DNA of 64,000 nucleotides from Pararge aegeria (Eukaryota; Arthropoda; Insecta; Lepidoptera; Nymphalidae). Positions 20,556-31,254 of this stretch are shown here, piece by piece. A program made the translations under genes and the position numbers. Numbering within the stretch: the first letter of the stretch is position 1; every line of letters starts with the position of its first letter. Location of the stretch: NCBI RefSeq assembly GCF_905163445.1, contig NC_053202.1:11408001-11472000 (forward strand). Reading direction: 5' to 3'. The notes under the pieces are model-generated. The model saw only the letters and a list, made by a program, of their open reading frames with translations. It was not told the origin of the DNA and ran no database searches.

Positions 20556-21024
20556 CAGTCAAACCTGGATAAGCGAGAGTTCAAGGGAGCACAATCTCAT
20601 TCTCGCTTATAGAGGTTTCTCACTAACCCGAGTTTCTCGCTAATGCAGGTACATGGGTAGCGTTTCTCTCTTATAGAGGTACGCAGCAATAACAAGACAT
20701 ATTCATGCACTATGTAATTTTATTTTATTTAGAACTTATTTACATTAAAAAAAATCCGTGAATTTCGTTTGGGTTTCTGTTTTTGTATTTTGAATGTTTT
20801 TCTCTAACTCATAAATTTTGTCGAATATTGCTTGCTCGACTATCGCTTATAGAGGTAGCAGTCTCACTTACGGAGGTCCGTGAGGGAAAAACGACTCTCT
20901 CTTACAAAGGTTTCTGTTTCTCGCTAATAGAGGTTTTGGGAGCTTAAAATGAAGGGTCCTGGCTATTACTCTCACTTATAGAGTTTTCTCACTTATCCAG
21001 TTCTCACTTACCCAGGTTTGACTG
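20556..21024. mobile_element. pogo/Tigger-type MITE
   Basis: Ends CAGTCAAACCTGGATAAG and, inverted, CAGTCAAACCTGGGTAAG, flanked by TA at 20554-20555 and 21025-21026, as in Tc1/mariner-pogo elements. The 469-bp inside is non-coding and filled with variants of TCTCGCTTATAGAGGT, roughly a dozen, crowded toward both ends. Confidence 0.9.
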
Positions 21025-21057
21025 TATATATATATATATATATATTTATTCCAGTAC

Positions 21058-21233
21058 TAGTTAGCCCTTGTCTGCATTGTCCCCTGGTGGTAAGTAACTA
21101 TGCAGTCTAAGATGGTAGCGGGCTAACCTGTTAGGAAGCATGGTAGTCATATCCCTAATCGGTTTCTACGCGACATCGCACTGGAACACAAAACCGCTTA
21201 GCGGCACGTCTTTGTCGGTAGGGTGGTAACTAG
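21058..21233 (-). mobile_element. SINE-C, 3' part
   Basis: GGTAAGTAACTATGCAGTC, AGCGGGCTAACCTGTTAGG, ATCGGTTTCTACGCGACATC and CTTTGTCGGTAGGGTGG match the SINE-C body. The tRNA-like head is absent. Confidence 0.75.
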
Positions 21234-21239
21234 CTGCTT

Positions 21240-21520
21240 TATGACAAGTTCGACGTGTCTGTGTGCGCGTGCGATAGAGAGTATGTGTGTCTGGCTGTGG
21301 CATCGTGGCTCCCGAACGAACGTTAATGTAGTTTTTTTTGTCTGACAGGCGAATCAGTTGGGAGTGTTTTAAGCTATGTTTGATGAAAATCGGTCCAAGA
21401 TGGCCGCCGCCACAATATGGCGGATCACATACTTTTTCACATATTTCTTTCACTTTTTTTTCTCTTTTTCAAGGGAAGTAAGTATCAAATGGAAGGAATG
21501 TGTACTATATTGAAAATCGA
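21240..21520 (+). repeat. GGCCGCC-type repeat (family M)
   Basis: Contains AAAATCGGTCCAAGATGGCC and CACAATATGGCGGATCACAT, a phrase also found at 63110, 36620 and 39925. Family class unknown. A short antisense ORF here is not credible. Confidence 0.5.
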
Positions 21521-21840
21521 GGTTTTTTTTTTAAAAATTTCTTTTATATATTATTATTTATGGGCAATAATCGATAAGATAATCTACATAGTTTATACAT
21601 GTTGATTATTGCCCGTAATGGGGTTGTTTACCCCACTTACCATAAAACAGTAATTTCGATACGGACGGGATGGCCATCGTCCTACAACAATAAGCCATAG
21701 ATTTCCAGTTATCCTATAAACTGCTTTCCGCGGTACATAATAGTTTTGAGCATGCGTACGATGAAATTATACCAATGCCTTTGATTATATACTCGCAATA
21801 ACGATACTCCAAGGTTTCGGGCGGGTAAAGTAAAATTCAA
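21521..21840. other. unassigned DNA
   Basis: GGGGTTGTTTACCCCACTTAC at 21619 and CGGACGGGATGGCCATCG are the only higher-GC parts. No match or gene recognised. Confidence 0.35.
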
Positions 21841-22096
21841 AATAAATAAATATACTACGACAATACACACATCGCCATCTAGCCCCAAAGTAAGCGAAGC
21901 TTGTGTTACGAGTACTAAGATAGCTGATAAATATTTTTATGAATATAATGCACTTAAATACTTATACAGATTAACACCCAGACATTGAAAAAACATCGAT
22001 GTTCATTACACGAACACTTTCCAGTTGTGGGAATCGAACCCACGGACCTAGGACTCAGAAAGCAGGGTCGCTGCCCACTGCGCCAACCGGCTGTCA
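21841..22096 (-). mobile_element. SINE-A, near full length
   Basis: From the AATAAATAAATATACTACG tail to a head with GGGAATCGAACCCACGG (B box reversed) and CACTGCGCCAACCGGC (A box reversed). Confidence 0.88.
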
Positions 22097-22250
22097 TCAA
22101 TTTGAAACATGGCTTACTCAATAAACTTTTGAAACGTCAAGTCAGTATGTTTGTTACTCTACCACGAGTTCGGAAGGCTGAGTCTACCAAGCAGAAGCCG
22201 CCAAGGAACTCAGCTCAGTTGCTCTGTTCCAACACCGGTGTGCCCGGTGT
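22097..22250 (-). repeat. LINE-E 3' UTR
   Basis: AACTTTTGAAACGTCAAGTC, CCACGAGTTCGGAAGG and CAGTTGCTCTGTTCCAAC match the LINE-E 3' UTR, reversed. The overlapping small ORFs on the plus strand are shadows. Confidence 0.7.
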
Positions 22251-22369
22251 GCACCGTCTCGAAAAACCGACACCCTGAAGTTAGCTACAGTCATCAATTT
22301 TGTTTTTCAATAAAAGGTTTGACACTGTACAGTTTGAATTGTCAAAGTCTGCGAACTCATTCCGGTGTG

Positions 22370-22895
22370 TAATGTACGTTCATAAAAACATTTCTTAATT
22401 TAAGAAAAAATGTGACTGCAAACATTAGAAGTAAGAATAAACTTAAAGTGCAATATACTAGGTTACATAAAATTCATAATTCGTTTAAAGGAAATTGCAT
22501 ACAATTCTACAATAAACTACCAATTGACATCTTGGATATGTCTCTTAAAAAGTTCAAAGTTTGTATTAAACGTAAGCTTATAGAAAAGTCCTATTATAGT
22601 ATAAAGGACTATGTAAACGATAAAAAAGCTTGGGTGTAAATTATTGCTCTAACCAGGTTGCTCTTCTAATAATTTAAAATGACATTGTGAGATGGTGATA
22701 ACAAAAAAAAAAACACCCGGCTAAGTTTGTTGTGGACTTCTTCTTAGACCAGGACGCGTTTGGAACCCTCGTAGCTTTAGTTTTAAGTTTACGAATGTGG
22801 TTATCGCCATCATCTCACTACCGTGTAATTCTTATGTTAGCATCAAAAGTGCCACCTATGGGCCTACTTGAATAAAGATATTTTTGACTTGACTT
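22370..22895 (+). pseudogene. LINE-D 3' end, well preserved
   Basis: Starts inside the RT C-terminal region (ATGTACGTTCATAAAAAC). 22453-22639 is open: YTRLHKIHNSFKGNC, FYNKLPIDILDMSLKKFK, ending NDKKAWV and stop. Full 3' UTR and TTGACTTGACTTG tail follow. Very close to the copy in HLE-1 at 2692, so recently active in this genome. Confidence 0.8.
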
Positions 22896-23045
22896 GAATT
22901 ATTTCATATTACTATCAAAGAGCATCATTCAGTATGTGACAGCTGATCTTTTACGGCTATTCCCAAAGCAAGTTTTCAGGTCATCCTTGTATAGGGTACC
23001 TAGCTGTGTACAGTATCTAATCTAGCGTGAAGATAACCCCTATTA
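22896..23045. other. unassigned DNA
   Basis: No repeat or coding signal recognised. Confidence 0.3.
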
Positions 23046-24060
23046 TTTAGACGTCACACATCACTTGCTTAACTATAGTGTAACCAAGTGATTTAACGTT
23101 TCGGTACTGTAGCGGTCTCCGTATTAAAAAACTAGATGGCGCTACAAAAATCCTGCATCTAGCGAAGTGTTCACTAAGAATGCCTATATATACTCTCCCC
23201 CCCCCCCCCCCCCGATGTCGTCGAGCCCTGGGGCTCTTCTCATGGCGAGCTTTCGCGCTCGCCCTGATCCCCCGGTGACAGCAAACCCTCAGGTGGTTAT
23301 CGGCAAATGTCCAACCGAAAAATGAATGTTCGGACCTCGGTCCCCGAGCACGATCGGAGGAAGATCTTCCTATTGTTACGGTCGAGCGTATCACCATAGC
23401 TCCCCTACAGTACCATACCACGTAACAACCAAACATTAGGGGTATCGCTTTAATATAACTGCCATACCTCCACCAGCTCTTGACGACTTCCGTGGTGCAG
23501 CGGTCTCTTCTTCTTCTTCTTCTTCTTTCCCGGGGCTTGTCTCCGTACTTGGTCAGCCGGAACCTTCTGTTGTACGTAGTGCCACTGGTACAGCTCCCCG
23601 CTGGGTCACTCCAGCCAGCCGAGCTCACTCCAGAAGCTTAGCAGGCCGCCCAGGTCGCCAAGTGCTTCAGAGAGCAATGCTGGGGAGCCAAGTTATGCTG
23701 CGCGTTTCTGTGCTACTATACATCGGAGCATTACGTGTGTCGGTGTTTCATCTGCCTCCGTGCATGCTCTGCACAGAAGACTGTCGGTTATACCTAAAAG
23801 AAAAAGGTATTTGTTTAATTGGCAATGCCCTGTTATCATGCTTACTACCGTCCTTAGTTTGTTCCGATTTAGTTTGGTTGTCAGTCGTGTGTTTAGATCT
23901 GGAAAGGCCTCCTTTGTATGTTGCGTTAATCCATAGCTCTGAGTGTGTGGAGTGGTGCAGTAGACCTCTTTGGTCTTCTAAGCGGAGTTCCAGCATAACT
24001 TCTGAACTAGATCAATTCTGGTCAACTGGAAAGTTTCAGCCGTGGCTGGTTACGACTCTA
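23046..24060 (-). pseudogene. RNase-H-bearing LINE, 3' end of pol ORF plus 3' UTR
   Basis: On the minus strand, 24060-23605 encodes an RNase-H-like C-terminal region: KLNRNKLRTVVSMITGH, then the cysteine-rich tail LLCRACTEADETPTHVMLRC and SEALGDLGGLLSFWSELGWL ahead of a stop. Frame breaks occur near 23990 and 23800. The 3' UTR (23600-23046) carries an AAG/CTT microsatellite (23504-23528), CACGGAAGTCGTCAAGAGC and a run of 17 C at 23197-23213. The 193-residue ORF at 23047-23628 is 3' UTR read in a wrong frame. Clade probably I/R1-like, from memory of the tail motif. Confidence 0.7.
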
Positions 24061-24074
24061 CCGACATCGATGTG

Positions 24075-24205
24075 CCTCCAAGTGATATAGCGTTACGGTA
24101 CGATGTCGCGTAGCAACCGATAAGGGGTATGGGTTTAAATTAGCTGCCGCGCCATTGCAGACTGCATCATCAGGTACCATCAGGTGCGATTGCAGTACAA
24201 GGCTA
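24075..24205 (+). mobile_element. SINE-C, 3' part
   Basis: GGTACGATGTCGCGTAGCAA, CCGATAAGGGGTATGGG and CATCAGGTACCATCAGGTGC match the family body. Head absent. Confidence 0.65.
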
Positions 24206-24339
24206 ACTTGAACCGAAATAAAACAGATAACAGGAGTGGGTAAGATAGTGAAAAGGTACCAGGGAATATTAAGAGTAAAGAAAGCAAGCAGAATGAGACT
24301 TTGGAATCTGAATTTTTTTTAAAGAAACCTATTTCCTAA

Positions 24340-24436
24340 AAAACAGGTTTAGGTTTCGTTGGCTTGTCGTTACAAAAGTGTTTATAAACTAGGCGTACTT
24401 GAAATGAATGAATTTATAATTTGAATTTGAATGTGA
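24340..24436 (+). repeat. LINE-E tail
   Basis: ACAAAAGTGTTTATAAACTAGG then CGTACTTGAAATGAATGAAT and TTTGAATTTGAATG form the end of the LINE-E 3' UTR. Confidence 0.5.
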
Positions 24437-24654
24437 GAAGCTTTTTTTTAAAATATATAGACAAGTCCTTGACTGCAATCACACCTGATGGTAAGTGATG
24501 ATGCAGCCTAAGATGAAGCGCGCTTGCCTAGAAGATGCCTATTCACTCTTGATTTGAAGGTACCTAGATTATAGGTATCAGGGAAGACGGAAGATGGGAG
24601 GGCATTCCAGGCCTTAGCGGTGCGGATCAAAAAGCAAGAAGCAAACCGCTTTGT
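24437..24654 (-). repeat. LINE 3' fragment matching the window start
   Basis: GACTGCAATCACACCTGATGG and CGCTTGCCTAGAAGATGCC are the reverse of 30-115. Further on, GGAAGATGGGAGGGCATTCC and GCGGTGCGGATCAAAAAGC are typical retroelement UTR. Confidence 0.55.
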
Positions 24655-24840
24655 TAACCGCCATGCTTATTTTTGCCGCTAAGCAGCATTGTCGCTATGC
24701 TGTGTTCCGGTCTGAAGGGCGCGGTTGCCGGTGTAATTACAGGGACATGAGACCCTACGTCTACGTATCAGGTTTATGGACACAGAGCAACACTTCGCAG
24801 GATGTGTTTGTTACATGCCATTCGAAGTGTGGTTCTGTTT
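24655..24840 (-). repeat. LINE-L fragment
   Basis: ATGCTTATTTTTGCCGC, GTTCCGGTCTGAAGGGCGCG and CAACACTTCGCAGGATGTG. The small plus-strand ORF here is a shadow of this repeat. Confidence 0.6.
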
Positions 24841-25063
24841 AGCGACGAGGGTTTCAATTGCTATCCGGTACGCTAGCTTGCTAGCTTGGTCGGGCAATCG
24901 CAGCTATATAAAAGAAAAAGTTAGTGACTGTAACATTTACGAGCGATTGAAGTAAAACTTTTATTAGTATTTATTGATGAAAGTGTAAAATGTTCCTAGG
25001 ACTCCACCATTTCATTTACTACCTTATTAGTAATTTATATTTGATTAGTATTATTATATTTGA

Positions 25064-25452
25064 CATGCGTACCCAGCCCGCTTCGCCGGGCTAGATTTTG
25101 CTTTATTTTATTTAAACAATAAACTAACATCATTAAATTTTTAATTTAAGTCTCATAATATATTAAATCATTTATTTCTCTCCGTATTAATTCTCTTCTA
25201 TTCTCTTCTCGAGCGGGTGAAGATCATTAACTACACCCATGTACACCCAACAACAGAATATCATCATAGTAAATAAAAGCTGTATTTGACAGTTTGACAG
25301 TTCAAAAATGGGAGTGCTCCGATCGTTACCAAACTTTACAGGATTACTCGCCAGGCCAATCCAGAGATTCCCTGAAAGTTTCATTGAAATCGGTCCAGCC
25401 GTTTTGGACCCTATACGGAACATACCTACACACTTTCTCTTTTATATATAGA
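25064..25452 (-). mobile_element. Helitron-like element HLE-2, variant end
   Basis: Same element as 7461 and 40931 with the hairpin GCCCGCTTCGCCGGGC. The 5' end is intact on the minus strand (TCTATATATAAAAGAG, plus GA at 25451-25452, then T). The terminal CTAG has become CATG at 25064-25067. Confidence 0.78.
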
Positions 25453-26218
25453 TTTAAAATTCATTAATATCACTTTAACATTTTATAAACACATATTTTC
25501 ATTTGATAAATAGAATAATTGAGCGTAGAAAATTGAAGGTTAGATCAGCACATGTCAATATAACCTTGTCATTGAAAATTATAGAATATCGCCATCGCCA
25601 GAAAATTAAGTAATATAAATATGAAGAGATTTTGAAAAAAAAAAATCTATAACTGTTAAATTTTTATTCACTTTGGTATTCACAATTGATCCGCTTGAAA
25701 ATATTGGAAATAAATAATCCTAATTGATTATAATTTTCGCCACTAGCTGCCGTATAAGTCAAGAAGCGTGGAGTATATGACATTTACTTACGATCAATCC
25801 AAATTATTATTTTTAAATAGCGGAAACTACACAGACATCCGAGGCAAGCGTTACTTCCGTCAGAAAAAAAAACTGAGTTACTCCCTAGGCGCGCCTAAAG
25901 AAGATTTACTTCAAAAACTTAACTTCATGCGACACTTACTTACTTTCGCATAAAGTTAAATTAAAGCTTGTATAACGTAATAATATGGCATCTAGGCCAC
26001 TCGGCGTCCACGCCCGCTACGTCGCGGTGTAAATGATTGTAAACTCATAACCATATGGCGTATGCATGTTTAAAATACCTACCCCAGTCCATACCTTACA
26101 CCCGGGTTGATATATTACCCCTTGGCTTATCCGCCCCTTGTCCACGCCCTAACGCTTACCCTCTTTAATACATTTTAATGTCGCCTTGGGGCATGCTTGC
26201 GACACCGATCTTACATCG
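25453..26218. other. unassigned DNA
   Basis: AT-rich to 25960. 25985-26210 is richer in GC (CTCGGCGTCCACGCCCGC, GCGGTGTAAATG, CCGCCCCTTGTCCACGCCC) with no match in the window, and may be unique host sequence. An ORF at 25768-25953 has no recognisable domain. Confidence 0.35.
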
Positions 26219-26640
26219 CTACTTATAAATGAGAAGTTGTATTTCTTGGTTTAGCCTTACTTTACGCAGCAAAGGAGTACTGAACTTGATTTTAACTGTC
26301 CAATATTGTTAAAATTCAAAATTAAAAATTCATTTATTTCAATTAGGCCTAATATAAGCACCTTTGAAACATCAAGTATGTCTGTTTGTAGTGACTCTAC
26401 CACCGGTTCGGAAGGCAGATTCTACCGAGAAGAAGCCAGCAAGACACTCAGCAGTTGCTCTTTTCCAACATCGTTTTACAATTGAACAATCTGTGTTACT
26501 AATAATTGACACTATGACATACCCACTTATAAATGTGATAGTGTGTTTCTTTTTTGGGTTATCTTTCACGCAGCAAAGGAGCAATGCACAGGATTTTGGC
26601 TGTCCAATATTGTTACTGATTGTCACCCTGGGTATTTAAA
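26219..26640. repeat. diverged direct repeats around a LINE-E fragment
   Basis: 26219-26312 and 26525-26615 share ACTTATAAATG, CACGCAGCAAAGGAG-like and CTGTCCAATATTGTTA. Between them 26313-26478 is a minus-strand LINE-E 3' UTR (CTACCACCGGTTCGGAAGG, CAGTTGCTCTTTTCCAAC). Confidence 0.65.
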
Positions 26641-26750
26641 TTATAATAGAGAGTGACGCTAACACCGGGTCAGATACGTTTGAAGTAGTAAATGGTGACT
26701 AGCACCAACTAAACTCCCAAATTGTCCCTAACTGGAATTGAACTCCGATT

Positions 26751-27019
26751 GACGGCCGAATGGCGCAGTGGGCAGCGACCCTGCTTTCCGAGTCCAAGGC
26801 CGTGGGTTCGATTCCCACAACTGGAGAGTGTTTATGTGATGAACATGAAATGTTTTTCAGTGTCTGGGTGTTTATCTGTATATTATAAGTATTTATGTGT
26901 ATTATATTCATAAAAAAATATTCATCAGCTATCTCAGTACCCATAACACAAGCTACGCTTACTTTGGGGCTAGATGGCGATGTGTGTATTGTCGTAGTAT
27001 ATTTATTTATTTATTTATA
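26751..27019 (+). mobile_element. SINE-A, full length
   Basis: The best copy in the window: GACGGCCGAATGGCGCAGTGG (A box), GTGGGTTCGATTCCCACAAC (B box), body, GGGGCTAGATGGCGATGTG and a TTTATTTATTTA tail. It defines the family structure. Confidence 0.9.
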
Positions 27020-27524
27020 ACTCGGGACATGCTACTACCAATGAGCCAGAGAGTCGACGAATTGATATACCTCTTGAAATAACATTTTATTAGGTAGGTA
27101 GTGTTTAGGTTAATACATTTTTATTCATCGTACTCTAAATTCGTGATTTAAACTAGCACAACAAAAATTTACGTAAGCCTCGAGAAATCGCTACAAATGG
27201 GAAACGAACGACTTCAGTCGCGAGAAATCGCTACAAACAGAAAACCAACGAATTGTGTTGTTACCGTCGGCTACTTAAAAGTTTTTTTATTTAAGCAACC
27301 CCCAAACTTTAATCTCATAAGCAAACCACACACCATTTTAAAATATGAACAAAAAAGAATTGATACAAAAAGCGATCCCAGCGGCGCTAAATGTCGAGTT
27401 TAGGGCTCTCGTCAAATATTTGAGATGCGATTAAGCGCCGGGCCTTTGATTGATGGGAATCCGATATCGGTACAGAGTAGTGGACAATATTGTTGGCCGT
27501 TTCCCATTTTTTTTTTTTTTTTTT
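27020..27524. other. unassigned DNA with a short repeat
   Basis: CGAGAAATCGCTACAAA occurs at 27180 and again at 27220. 27370-27480 contains GGCGCTAAATGTCGAG and GCGCCGGGCCTTTGATTG. No gene recognised. Confidence 0.4.
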
Positions 27525-27770
27525 TCAACAAATTAATGTACAATTTTAAGAGTTTTTTTTGTTATTTCTATAAAAAAAAACTATTAAAAATTTATAAAAA
27601 AAACAAACAGGGCAGGGTCTGCAATCTGCTCCAGTAAGTCCAATTTTCAATTTTCATCAAAATAATGTAGATTTTTAAGGGTTTTTTTTTGTTATTTCTA
27701 TAAAAAAAAACTATTAAAGATTAAAAAAAAAAACAAGGGCAGGGTCACTGCACTCTGCTCCAGTAAGGCG
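27525..27770 (+). repeat. tandem duplication, unit about 125 bp
   Basis: Two copies (27525-27642 and 27645-27770) share TTTTTTGTTATTTCTATAAA, AAAACTATTAAA and GGGCAGGGTC...CTGCTCCAGTAAG. The poly-T and poly-A stretches within each unit differ in length. Confidence 0.8.
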
Positions 27771-28054
27771 TCAAAAAACAAGTATCGTCATTTGGCTGTA
27801 CAGCTATATACCTTCGTATTATCACTACGGGATAGAATAAGGAAAAAATAAAAAGCAACAACAAAAACAAACAGCTCTATAAGATATCTACTCTGTGTCT
27901 CAAACAGCTGTGTCCATAATCTTTCCTACTTTGTCGAATCTTAAAACAATTAAACACATAATACCTATATGAATTCCCAATATCAAACATAGCGGAGTTT
28001 TGACTGTGAGAAAAATTGGACTCAGTTTTTTTTTATCCTTCGAGTATTGGATAG
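27771..28054. other. unassigned DNA
   Basis: AT-rich, no repeat or coding signal recognised. Confidence 0.3.
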
Positions 28055-28270
28055 AAGCGGCGGTACTTTGTTGAATTCCATGACATATTATGAAGAAAAA
28101 AAAGCAGGAGAATCTGTACGGTATAATTTATAATTTCTTCAATCCTAATATCAACAGATCACCAAACAGATCTTCGGCAATGTACCCTCTACGCTAAGAC
28201 AAAACAATAATTCATAGTAAAGTCAGCATATCCTAAGAATGCTCCGGTTTCAATCGCTAACGCTACGTTA
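28055..28270 (+). mobile_element. FB fold-back MITE, decayed
   Basis: GGATAGAAGCGGCGGTACTTTG lead, AGCAGGAGAATCTGTACGG, TATAATTTATAATTTCTTC and CAGATCTTCGGCAATG are in family order; the right arm is lost. Confidence 0.65.
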
Positions 28271-28671
28271 GCAAGCTAGATTGCGGTGTGTATATTGTCG
28301 TAGTATATTTATTTGTTTATTCTAATTCTGATTGGTATTAAAGTTTTTAAACTAAGATTTTCGTCGTTAACCAACCAAAATTATAAGTAGCATAACATAA
28401 TCTTGTCAAAGGAACCGCCATAGCACTTCTTACTCGCATCGAAATTACAAAACAAACTTGCATTTTCAACTACCCAGGGGCCGACGAGAAATTCGTATCC
28501 TATATGAAGTGCGTACGTACAAACAAACGGACAAAGGTGATCAAATATTAGTATAGGTTTCGGCAAAATTGCAGTCTGGCTAATCGATCCAAAGCACCGC
28601 TAAATAAGTGTCAAATTTCACCACAGCTGTTTACTATTTATAAGGGATAGCTAAGTGTGGAAATAGACATG
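28271..28671. other. SINE-A tail scrap and unassigned DNA
   Basis: 28280-28322 (GGTGTGTATATTGTCGTAG plus TTTATTTG) is only the last part of SINE-A. The rest has no match; 28460-28540 is mixed-composition. Confidence 0.45.
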
Positions 28672-29062
28672 TATGATAAAAAAGCTTGGGTATGAATTGA
28701 TCTTACTTCATAGGCAAACATTAACTCAACTGTGAGATGGTGAAAACAAAAAAAAACCTGGCTAAGATTACTGTGGGCTCTTCTTAGATCAGGGCGCGTT
28801 TGAAAGCTATTAGTTTTATGTTTAAGTTAACGAATGTAGTTACCACAATTACCCAATGTCGCACACGGGGTTTCTTACCATGGTATGCAAACAGCAGGAA
28901 AATTGCATAAAACGGCAAAAATCCTCCTCTTACAAGAGGTATATATAAATTTTAGGGTAGGCAGTGCTTTCGTGCATTTACGAAGTGCACGCCGCTGTCA
29001 TCACCTAACATTAGTGTTAACATGAACGCTTCATAAGTGCCTGTAAGAAGGTCTACATGGAT
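28672..29062 (+). repeat. LINE-D 3' end with inserted MITE-like piece
   Basis: Ends of the coding part (ATAAAAAAGCTTGGGTATG), then CTGTGAGATGGTGAAAAC and GTTAGTTTTATGTTTAAG. The UTR is interrupted at about 28855-28995 by a piece ending GGGTAGGCAGTGCTTTCG, GTGCACGCCGCTG, then resumes CATCACCTAACATTAG. Confidence 0.6.
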
Positions 29063-29509
29063 TTTTTTTAAAACATGACATTAGAAATGTATCTAAATTT
29101 ACTTCTAATATAATCAATCATCGTAATCGCATCGTTCATTCGTTTATTTTTCATAATATAATATACAATTTCACAGAAATGAATTACTTTATGTAGCCTA
29201 GTATACAGCACTACTATTGTATATTTACTTCTAATATATATATATTTTTTTTTTATTTGGAAAACAAACAGCTGTAAATAAATTGTTACAATGGATAAAC
29301 TAAATTATAGATCTTACACAAGCCAATAAAGTTTTGCACTATTAATTAAAATTATCATAATGATACGGGAGTTTTGTTTAATTATATAAGTAACTTATAC
29401 TAAGTAATACTAGTTACTATAAGTTAATAACGAAAAAAAGATTGCTCATTTTTAAAAAGTTAATCAAAGAAAGAAAAAACAAACACACATATTGATTACA
29501 TTATTTTAG
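29063..29509. other. unassigned AT-rich DNA
   Basis: Low complexity, with ATATATATATTTTTTTTTT near 29235 and a run of AACAAACAGCTGTAAATA, possibly an old minus-strand LINE. No gene. Confidence 0.35.
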
Positions 29510-29715
29510 TAATTAAAAATATCACTCGCTTCGACGGTGAAGGAAAACATCGAGAGGAAATCTGCATGCCTGAGAGTTCTACATAATGTTCTCAAAGGTA
29601 TGTGGAGTCCACCAATCCGCACTGGGCCAGCATGGTGGACTTAAGCCTTAACCCTTTCTCATTGTGGGAGGAGACCCGTGCCCTGTAGTGGGCCTGTAAT
29701 GTGTCGATATTTATT
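29510..29715 (+). mobile_element. SINE-B tail
   Basis: CGACGGTGAAGGAAAACATCG, TGCATGCCTGAGAGTTC, ATGTTCTCAAAGGTATGTGG and GGCCAGCATGGTGGAC are the body of SINE-B, whose head is preserved at 50846. Confidence 0.75.
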
Positions 29716-29829
29716 TATTTAGGAGAACTAACCGCTAATACACACATCCTTTATACAAATTATATTCTGTTCCATAGAGGTGTCATGCTTGGCAGAGACA
29801 AGTAGTATTTTGCCGATTTCTTTTTCTTC

Positions 29830-30945
29830 ACAGAGACAGTGGGACGACATTATTTGCAAAAAACTTTGACTTACCGAAAATACCGTGCTCGTCTTCTCCC
29901 TCTCTCTGCTAAGGAGTCCGGCTACTGGCTACATGCTCTCCCTTTAGCTAACCAGGGCACTATGTTAGACCACACCACTCTGTCGGTGGTGATTGGACTT
30001 AGGCTTGGCGCCTCTATAATTCAGCCTCATCGATGCCACGGCGACGACAGCGTTGACACCTACGGTCACCTATGGACTCTCCTGTTCAAGAAGCGCTAGT
30101 CGCTTCTCTCGCTATTGCGCCATCAACGACGATTTGTGGGATTGAGTATACGCTTTTTCAATATGATTCCTAAGGTAATTTTGGACCTGCCAATGCCTGA
30201 GTTAAAAGAATGTGTTAAAACACATTTATTACAGCTTGGAAGCATCCGGCTCCGCTTTCATCTCTCACAAGATATAAAAATGAATTTTAAAATGTAAAAT
30301 GTAAAATGTAAATTGTTGATATTGGAAAAGAGCAACTGCTGAGTTTCTTGCCGGCTTCTTCTCGGTAGAATCTGCCTTCCGAACCGGTGGTAGAGTACAC
30401 ACAGACAGACAGGACGTTTCAAAAGTGCTTATATTAGGCCTACTTGAAATAACTGAATTTTGAATTTTTTTTTTTGGTCTATTGCTACGGCTTACGTACC
30501 AGCTGTATTAGAACCTATTGGTTCAGCGATGGCAAGAGACCTGATAGTATGACGGTCATTCCTTGGAGACTGGGAAGGTCACTTGTGTGGGATGCAACTT
30601 GAGTCGATACCCTAGCTGCATCACACATCCAGGCCAATGGTGGGTGCGGCTGCTACCAGCGCCGAGCGGGCCAAGGGGCGTCAATATGAAAACCTGGATA
30701 GCAATTTCATTTTTATGCCTTTCGGAGTAGAGACTTTGGGACCGTGGGGTCCGGAGGCACTTTTTAAAGAATTATCAAAAAGGGTTATCGAGTCTACCGG
30801 TGATCCTAGAGCGGGCAGTTACCTTGGCCAAAGAATTAGTTTGGCCATCCAAAGGTGCAATGCTGCCAGCATCTTAGGAACTGTGTCTCGCTGCGGGGGT
30901 TTCGAAGACGTTTTAGATTTTATTTAGTTTTACATAGTTTATTTT
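29830..30945 (+). pseudogene. retroelement ORF with R2-like nuclease motif, split by LINE-E
   Basis: The longest copy of this ORF. 29840-30090 encodes ARLLPLSAKESGYWLHALP, SVVIGLRLGASI, then CHGDDSVDTYGHLW where a C-x-CG...G-HGLSC pattern is expected. After the insertion, 30530-30925 encodes DGKRPDSMTVIPW, GRSLVWDA, FIFMPFGVETLGPWGPEAL, GDPRAGSYLGQRISLAIQRC, SILGT and a stop at 30925. Similar ORFs are widespread in invertebrate genomes, generally after a reverse transcriptase. The RPD...WD motif and the CCHC-like segment suggest a restriction-like endonuclease of R2 type, which is inference. Several frame breaks, not functional. Confidence 0.65.
30145..30476 (+). pseudogene. LINE-E (CR1/jockey-like) 3' end, nested
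   Basis: Begins in the RT C-terminus (MIPKVILDLPMPELKECVK, THLLQLG), then 3' UTR with AGAGCAACTGCTGAGTTTC, GCCTTCCGAACCGGTGG and GGCCTACTTGAAATAACTG, ending in a T-rich tail. Inserted into the R2-like ORF, which resumes at about 30477. Confidence 0.75.
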
Positions 30946-31254
30946 AGGTTATATTTATAAAACATAAAAAAAAATAATTAAAAGAGGTGATATGATGATG
31001 ATACGCGGACGAATTCACGGGGGACCGCTAGTCACATATATCCATACTAAGCAACCTTGTCGGCGTTGATCAAAGCGTTAAAGTGGCGCTAAAGCTTACA
31101 GATGAAACGGTTCCCGCGCCGCGGAGACCAAAAGTGTTTGCTTGGGATCAGCCGCCGACATGATTGTCTACGCCTTAACAGATAATAAGTTTGAGGACTA
31201 CCCAAGTAGCGCCGCGCGTTAACTATAAGAGATAAAATGTCATTATTATTTTGC
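30946..31254. other. unassigned DNA
   Basis: 30985-31230 contains GGACGAATTCACGGGGGACC and CCCGCGCCGCGGAGACC. TTATTATTTTGCAG at 31245 resembles a splice acceptor or a retroelement junction. No gene called. Confidence 0.35.

Noticed and set aside
21985..22278. 97-residue ORF
   Set aside because: Reads through a SINE-A head and a LINE-E 3' UTR in the wrong orientation.
23197..23213. C17 tract as telomere or switch-like motif
   Set aside because: A single homopolymer in a LINE 3' UTR, without repeat structure.
23047..23628. 193-residue basic ORF
   Set aside because: It is the 3' UTR of an RNase-H LINE with an AAG microsatellite (Arg run) and a poly-C tract (Gly run); the real ORF ends at about 23605 in another frame.
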